Shown here: positions 58,346 through 64,000 of the stretch, piece by piece
Layout: every line of letters begins with the position of its first letter
Numbering within the stretch: position 1 is the stretch's first letter
DNA from: Agriotes lineatus
Lineage: Eukaryota > Arthropoda > Insecta > Coleoptera > Elateridae
Assembly: GCA_940337035.1 (NCBI GenBank)
Contig: CALNHX010002303.1
Span: forward strand, 1-64,000
Reading direction: 5' to 3'
DNA length: 64,000 nucleotides
Position numbers and translations under genes: made by a program
Notes under the pieces: model-generated
What the model was told of the DNA's origin: nothing
Databases searched by the model: none
What the model saw: the letters and a program-made list of their open reading frames with translations, nothing else

Positions 58346-58596
58346 TTATTCAAAATGCTTTCTCAACTTATCTACACAAACCTCTATAACTGCTCTAACT
58401 TTCACTGCAACATCCAACAAATACCGGATCCTGACGTCGACAGACTGCAACACCTACTGCCCACTTCACAAACAGCAACACCTATGATGGTCTGTGAATC
58501 CTTTCAACTGCATCCGTCCTGTCAAACCAACTCTTCTGCTCCCAAAATCCAGTCCTGGTTCCTAATGAATGTCACTGTCACACGAACTAACTCCTG
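58346..58596 (+). other. Exon-like segment with splice signals on both sides
   Basis: A C-rich, GC-richer segment sits between a good 3' splice site (TTTCTTTTATTGACAG, ending 58345) and a good donor (CTG|GTAAGT at 58597). A frame from ATG at 58355 is open through it (about 80 codons, Ser/Gln/Cys-containing, no known domain). Just 52 nt later lies a second strong acceptor (CCCTTTTTGCAG, ending 58648), so a 52-nt intron is possible. If spliced that way, the frame meets a stop at the junction (TG|A), which would make this a final coding exon. There is no homology support. Confidence 0.25.
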
Positions 58597-58648
58597 GTAA
58601 GTTGCTATATTATGATGTTCCAAATCTAACTTTGTTCCCTTTTTGCAG

Positions 58649-61014
58649 ATAGTCCGATGTCTCTTGTAATACTCACAGAATATCCAAATCAAATAATAAC
58701 TTGTAAAAACCTCTACTAATATCTTGTACGTATGAATAAATCCAAATTTCTTCAACTAATATAACATTCTGTATTCTATATCTCCAATTAACTGTATCTG
58801 TATAATCTCTTTATCCACTTGATGTCTCAATAAATTCCATTTTATATTTCACCTGTTCGACCTCGTAGATTTGTGTAAAGCCCTTTTTTAATTTGTCATT
58901 ACCAAAACCAACACAAATTAAGGCATAATTTCTATTTTTATTTCACAAAATTGGTTATTTCAAAATTACATGTATGCTTTCATGAGTTGTTTTACAGTAA
59001 CTAACTAAACAAACTTCTATCCCTATTAGATACAATTCTTAGTGCACACTTCCTATATTTTAAAATAATACTATTACAGGATATTCATTCTGATTATTAT
59101 TAACAAATACATTTGTCTAATGTTACCTTGGTTTGTTCTTTATTAACATTTAATACAAGTTTATTTATTTCAATTAATATCGCACTATCAAATGGCTCCT
59201 TTCATTGTATCAATTACTTTCATTATTCATATTCGAAATTTTACACCCATCAAGATCTAATTATTGTAACCTTCCAAATTTATTAGTTTTGAATATTTCT
59301 TTCTTATGATTTATTATACTACGTCATGTATCATAACAATATCTTTATTGTAACTTCTTCTGTTTCTAGACCTGCAATTTCCAATAACTCAGCATTCGAT
59401 ATTTGATTTAGAATATATATTTGTATTTCCTTCGTTTATTTTTTATTCAATGCCGACATCTCGAATTCATACAGAAAGTATATTTATTCCATTAGTATTG
59501 TAGATGCGTAGTTTAATTGTCTTCAATAGCTTCTTTGAGTTCTATGTCTTTCGTAATATGTTAAAGGCACTTTTGTGCTTTACTCATTTTTTTATTCCGA
59601 AAGAAACTGTGTTTGAACTTATTTTCATCATTCTTCTCATGTTAAACCTTAAACGAAGCACGAGTAATGTGTATTTCATGAATATTAGGTAACAGTATGA
59701 TAAATGCTGCTTGCTTTCCGGACACTTGGGAGCCAGATCTAAGCGGCACAAAGCATTTTCCACAGTTGATAGAGCGCCGCGGGGTTTAGCGGAAAGACGT
59801 AGGTTGAAACATGGGGATATTTTAACTTTCAATGGGAGCCACGTCGGTGTAAGCTCAAGGCTCAAGCAGGCTTAGTTTAAGTTTCTGATTACTGATGTTT
59901 AGACATTTCGCACGTAGAGTGCTTGATGAAGAAACGCCACGTCCGCGAAGCATATTTAAAAACTGGCAATACACACAGTTGCTGTGATCTGTTTTATTAT
60001 ACTCATAATTTACTGGCAAATTGTCTTATATCTTGAAATAATACACTTACGTCAATCATGCATTCATTTATGTATCAGAAATCGTGACAATGCAATAATA
60101 ATTTTTGGCCGAATTTTACATTTAGACGAAACGTGAAAGAAATATATTCGATTCAGTTTATCATATTTTATTAGCCTGTAAAATTTGGTATTTTTTTTTA
60201 CTGTGCTAACTTGATTCAGTCCATAAAGCGAAATATTTAAATTTCGGAGGTTGGTTCTACCATGAAAATTCTTCACGAGCCGCCACTGCTTCCAATGCTG
60301 TCTTTTATTTTACTTAGTGTGATTTTTGTCAAAATTTTGCTTGTACTTAAAATCGAAATAGCCCGCCAGTGCGCCAGTTATCGATACCATTCTACCACCT
60401 TTCTTTGGTATTTTGATTATCAAACACTTTGACCATTTCCAGGTATGTATTTTCTCAACTACCCATACCTATTAGGAAATTTCAATATATTAAGATCAAA
60501 TGCCAACAATTACGTTAAAATTTTTGGTTAATGAATTATAATTTATGATACTAAGGAACAGCTTCAATATAGAAGTTGCAACTTTGACATATTAGGTTGA
60601 AATTTTAAGGCGATAAATCCAAAGGTCACTATGTCAAAATATTATTTCAACCGGTAACTAAAAATTAACAAGTAGCAATTCAAATTAGAAAATTTAAATG
60701 TTAAGCTGAAATTTCTATATATTGAGATGACGTCATTTTAGTGAGAAAAAAATAATTTTATCCGCAACTTATGTGTCTTCATTGACAAGCTAAAAGTGTC
60801 ACTTTATCTGCCCAAGCACACAAAATCATTGCTCTCTTTCTTTCTTTCTATGTTTGTTCGCTATCTCCTCCAAAGATACTGGACCGATTAAATTGTATGA
60901 TGGCTGAAAATTTTGCTAATTTTTAGACTTAGATCGTAGGCCGGTTTTCAATTTCAAAAAGAGTACGAAAAAGTTTTAATTTTAATAAATCCTTTAAGCA
61001 GCGGATCGGAGCAT
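58649..61014. other. AT-rich spacer, no gene
   Basis: Long AT-rich stretch with no recognised domain or repeat unit. A GC-richer patch lies at 59695-59960. Nothing supportable was found. Confidence 0.45.
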
Positions 61015-61175
61015 CTGTCGCCGTGGGGGATGGTGTGTCAGCTGCTGTGGCCGTGTGCTATTGGCTCGGGTGATACACTATGTTCATATACCATTACGCA
61101 GGGGTACAGTGCTCACCTGTTAAGCGGGTGGCCCGTGTTCGGTTCCCGGCCGATGCCTCCTTTTTTTAAAATTCA
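61015..61175 (+). mobile_element. tRNA-derived SINE
   Basis: The GC-rich block ends in a clear B box, 'GTGTTCGGTTCCCGG' (61135-61149; consensus GGTTCGANTCC). It is preceded by an anticodon-like stem CACCT-GTTAAGC-GGGTG (61114-61130) and followed by a T run (61161-61167). The tRNA-like A-box arm appears damaged. The head differs from those at 35.8 and 55.66 kb, so it is another SINE family or a strongly diverged one. The frame open through it (61030-61260) is a shadow. Confidence 0.58.
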
Positions 61176-61210
61176 TATTAATGAAATTTACCTGAATACG
61201 TTTGCGGATA

Positions 61211-61354
61211 AAATAGTATATGTTATTCGGAGTAAAAGTGACTTTATGTGGCTTAGCTGAATTATTTTCCTCACTAACGTTCGGCTAAATAAACTTCAGC
61301 TTCGCCACATAAAGTATTACCTTTACTCCTAATAACATAATCTACTATTATTGC
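61211..61354. repeat. Imperfect inverted repeat with ~60-bp arms
   Basis: The left arm (about 61211-61268) contains ATAGTATATGTTATTCGGAG, 'TAAAAGTGACTTTATGTGGC' and 'TTAGCTGAA'. The right arm (about 61281-61354), read in reverse complement, contains ATAGTAGATTATGTTATTAG, 'GAGTAAAGGTAATACTTTA', 'TGTGGCGAAGCTGAA'. The loop is about 12-20 bp. It lies just after the SINE and may be a small MITE or an inverted duplication of the SINE tail. Confidence 0.82.
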
Positions 61355-62899
61355 TCGAGGGCGTAAATGACTTGCTTTATATCTGAAAATTAAGTCTTAA
61401 AAACGCATATTATTGTACATAAATAGTTAGTTCAAAAGTAAACAAGTTGAAATATATAGTATAGATATTATTATTTCAAGAGAAGCGTTATTAAACTCAG
61501 TTCACTTTCTAACATGGTCAGTTAAATTCGATATATTAAGTTCCAGTTTCAAAAGTTAAAAATTGTTCAAAACACTTGAATTTTGTTGTAATCTTGTTAT
61601 AACAGCGTTACCATTATTTCTTAAATGTAATAATGATTTTTCTGCTCCACCGAAACCGCTTGCCATCTGGTTAATAGTTTTATTACGTCCAGCACGTGTA
61701 AATTAAAACGTTTTGTGTTGCATAATATAAAGGCGGCAGACAATTTCCTCTTTTCATAAATTTTATCGCCTTATTTAATAATAAGGGTGTCAATTTGCAT
61801 GTTTGCAACCAAGACACCTGCTTATACGTGTGCTGGATGATGAAGCAGATTCGTCCAATTAAAATGAGATTTTCATAAATGGAATCTTGTTTTATATTTA
61901 AGTACACTTATTAACTGTGTCAAGTATGTTTAAAACAAACTTTATGGTTCATGTTGATTGGATCATAAATAGGATTTAATAGCAAATCAAAGCAATTTAG
62001 CAAAGGATTGATTGTGTGAAGCGAGGAAAGGAATGTAAGTGTTGCTGCTAATTGTGCGGTCGTTGAAGAATGGTCATGTCAATGACGTCCAGTATGAGGT
62101 CTAGCATCATCGTGTAGCAGTAATCTGTCGGTTCATCGTTATGCACTAGTTCATTATGTTGAAGATTTATTACGAGACATTTTTGCACAGTTAAAGTCCA
62201 TATACCTAGTAAGTAGTAAAGGTAGCATTAATTAATCGTCGCTTGTTTATAGCCATGCATACAATCAATTTTCTTGCGATCAAGAACAGTTAATTAAACC
62301 AAAAAATAGTGTAAAATAAAGAATTGTAAAAAGGATATAGAATGACGATTTCGGAATTGTAAAATGAAAATAATCGATTGCACTTGCACCAAATAGAGTT
62401 TTTGTTACGTCTTCTTCGGACCGAAGACATAAGCACAATGTAGTACTGCCCGAAGCGATCACAAGAATATCCACAAAAACCTGAACTTAAAGGAGGTAGA
62501 CGAGGAGGATTTAGGGGAACAACACGAAGGAACAAAATAATTTTACAGCTGATATGATCTGTAAAATATACGTATTTACAGTCCTACAAATTGCAATTAC
62601 ATCTAACGTTAATATTAACTAAACAATCACAGTTTCCTGTGTTTTAAACACACATAACCAGAAAGGCGAAACCATGATTTATCTAATAACAAAGTACTAT
62701 CTAAAATGTCGCCAACCATGTTGTTAAAACACCAAAGAGATAGCTCTTGTAATTTTTCATAATCAGGCAGCAGTTAGACTGAGACGGTACTGAATCATCA
62801 TTCTTCCTTTTCCTTCTAAACCTGCTGTACGATCTATACTTCTATACAATGCGAAAATGCGTCTTATGATTATCTTCTGCTTTGTACTCGTTTCTCTAG
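61355..62899. other. AT-rich spacer, no gene
   Basis: No domain recognised. The overlapping minus frames at 62280-62535 are short and unsupported. The part 62780-62900 may be the eroded 3' part of the LINE fossil that follows. Confidence 0.4.
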
Positions 62900-63385
62900 T
62901 CTTTTATTCTAACCTCTTCTCTGTAATACCATTGTTACGCATCATTTTGACCTTGATCTACTTTGGGCTTTCTTCTCCCCAGTTCTTATGTCACATGGCA
63001 TCATCGCTTTCTTAGGAAATTTTCATAGAAGAGGACAGCTGTCAGCTTGCCAGTTTCTATTGTTGTGGTTACCACTCTACCTTTCAACATGGCTTTGATT
63101 CCACCTACTGTGGGTGCTTCAATACCATGTTTTATTGTTATATTGTTTTGTATGCGGTATTATCTAAGGCTCCTTTAATGCCCACAAATATATAAAGAAG
63201 GTCTCTTTATTGTTGATGGCCTTTTCACCATTGCTTGTCAGGAAATGCCAAGTATCAACTGTAGATTTTTCCATTACCGTACCTTATGTGGTTATCCACT
63301 ACTTTTTCATAGTTTTTATTGAAAAAGAAGATATTCTTTGATACCCGTTTTGATTCATTGGCTAGTACTTTCAAAATCAAATGAC
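62900..63385 (-). pseudogene. Fossil LINE reverse transcriptase of an R1-like type, minus strand
   Basis: Ordered RT pieces survive on the minus strand. 'EKVVDNHIRYGN' (about 63311-63276) matches the block LE--VD-HIRDG. 'IFVGIKGALDNTAYKTI' (about 63191-63141) is motif A, in which relatives have VDIEGAFDNT. The first catalytic Asp is here Gly, so the enzyme is dead. 'HGIEAPTVGGIKAMLKGRVV' (about 63132-63073) is the next block, in which relatives read like 'HG-----I-WI--ML--R-V'. The EGAFDNT-type wording points to R1/LOA-like LINEs rather than Jockey or the group of the other fossils. Stops and frameshifts abound. Confidence 0.75.
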
Positions 63386-63823
63386 TACTTGGATCAATTG
63401 CCGGCTGACCTCAATAAAAACTGTGTGCAGTTCATTATAAATACTAAAGTTAATTAAATAGCAAAGATGAGAGCCTACGAATCACACATATCCAGGTAGC
63501 AGCAACATAAACAAGAAAATGTAAAAACATAAATGTATAATAATCACAGATAATAAGTTGTATACAAGCCAGTACAAGGTACAGATGATTATTCTATAAA
63601 TATATGCAAAAATCAGGTGCATCTCATAACACACATAAACTAGAATAGTATTCCGAGTAAGTTAACATTTATACTATTCTAAGATTCACAAATACAGACT
63701 ACGTTAGATACAACCAACAGCAAATTAAAAGTGTAGTAAAGACTAATAATTAATTATATTAGTTTAACCGTTCAAATGGACTTGAAGGGTACCCATGGAG
63801 ATCCTTATGCAAACTGCGATTGA
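63386..63823. other. AT-rich spacer before the terminal exon-like frame
   Basis: AT-rich sequence with no gene. A TGA at 63821-63823 closes the frame that is open to its right, and 'TGACAG' (63821-63826) could be the end of an intron, although its pyrimidine tract is weak. Confidence 0.4.
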
Positions 63824-64000
63824 CAGCAAGGATTCGATAGTAAATGTAAAACCCACGGGGTTCTGAAGGAACTCCAGCAGGATTTGTTCGGCAACCAGTC
63901 CAGCAAGGCAGTTATGAAGGTACTACAGAGGCACAGGACGTTACATACCCGTTACATCGACTCTTTCGTTGAACTACTAGGCGCCTTTAGAACGGCACAC
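63824..64000 (+). CDS. Partial coding exon, unrecognised protein, runs off the window
   Basis: An open frame of 59 codons without a stop to the last base. The codons are markedly GC-richer than the flanking DNA, a sharp coding-like change. The product is helical and charged. It includes 'GVLKELQQDLFGNQSSKAVM', 'KVLQRHRTLHTRYIDSF' and 'VELLGAFRTAH', with heptad-like hydrophobic spacing. I do not recognise the family. The left boundary is unsure. An acceptor could be TGACAG (ending 63826) or CTCCAG (ending about 63878), neither with a strong pyrimidine tract. As the strand matches the promoter-like block at 0.8-1.3 kb, it may be the second exon of that gene. A retroelement origin cannot be excluded. 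Confidence 0.55.

Noticed and set aside
61015..61175. A functional tRNA gene
   Set aside because: B box and an anticodon-like stem are present, but the A-box arm and acceptor stem do not pair, and the block has SINE-like tail features.

Overview
The window looks like nuclear DNA from an insect. It is AT-rich, has no prokaryote-style gene packing, carries an intact Jockey-type non-LTR retrotransposon, tRNA-derived SINE fragments, Tc1/mariner and MITE remnants, and has a TCAGT-type arthropod initiator and very short candidate introns (44 to 52 nt). The order cannot be fixed from sequence alone. Almost nothing in the 64 kb is ordinary protein-coding sequence.

Layout. Positions 777-1318 are a GC-rich promoter-like block ending in a good splice donor (plus strand). 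At the other end, 63824-64000 is an open, exon-like plus-strand frame that runs off the window. The simplest reading, which is inference, is one plus-strand gene with a non-coding first exon near 1.3 kb and a giant first intron. In between lie five apparently unrelated degenerate tandem arrays: about 190 bp units (1540-7870), about 315 bp units (11680-14690), 20-21 bp units (25425-28465), 192 bp units (41780-46700) and about 205 bp units (51710-53130).

Mobile DNA. The best-preserved element is a complete minus-strand Jockey-clade LINE at 19502-23725, with intact ORF1 (three zinc knuckles), intact ORF2 (endonuclease plus reverse transcriptase with FADD), a poly(A) tail and a perfect 12-bp target-site duplication. 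Five further LINE pieces are broken fossils of other families (37.9-39.3, 50.6-51.25, 54.3-54.6, 55.9-56.6, 62.9-63.4 kb). DNA transposons are represented by a 754-bp Tc1/mariner deletion derivative with about 277-bp terminal inverted repeats (10558-11311), a broken transposase (34261-34581) and a CCCAG-ended MITE (32134-32364). Four SINE-like pieces lie at 35.8, 36.25, 55.66 and 61.1 kb.

Possible undescribed items. A minus-strand three-exon mini-gene model at 55614-54899 keeps one frame through two introns, has a TATA-like box upstream and an AATAAA downstream, and would encode a 100-residue protein that I do not recognise. Several GC-richer islands (28.8-29.45, 34.86-35.2, 40.96-41.64 and 53.56-54.07 kb) stand out from the AT-rich background and are candidates for conserved regulatory DNA inside the putative giant intron.
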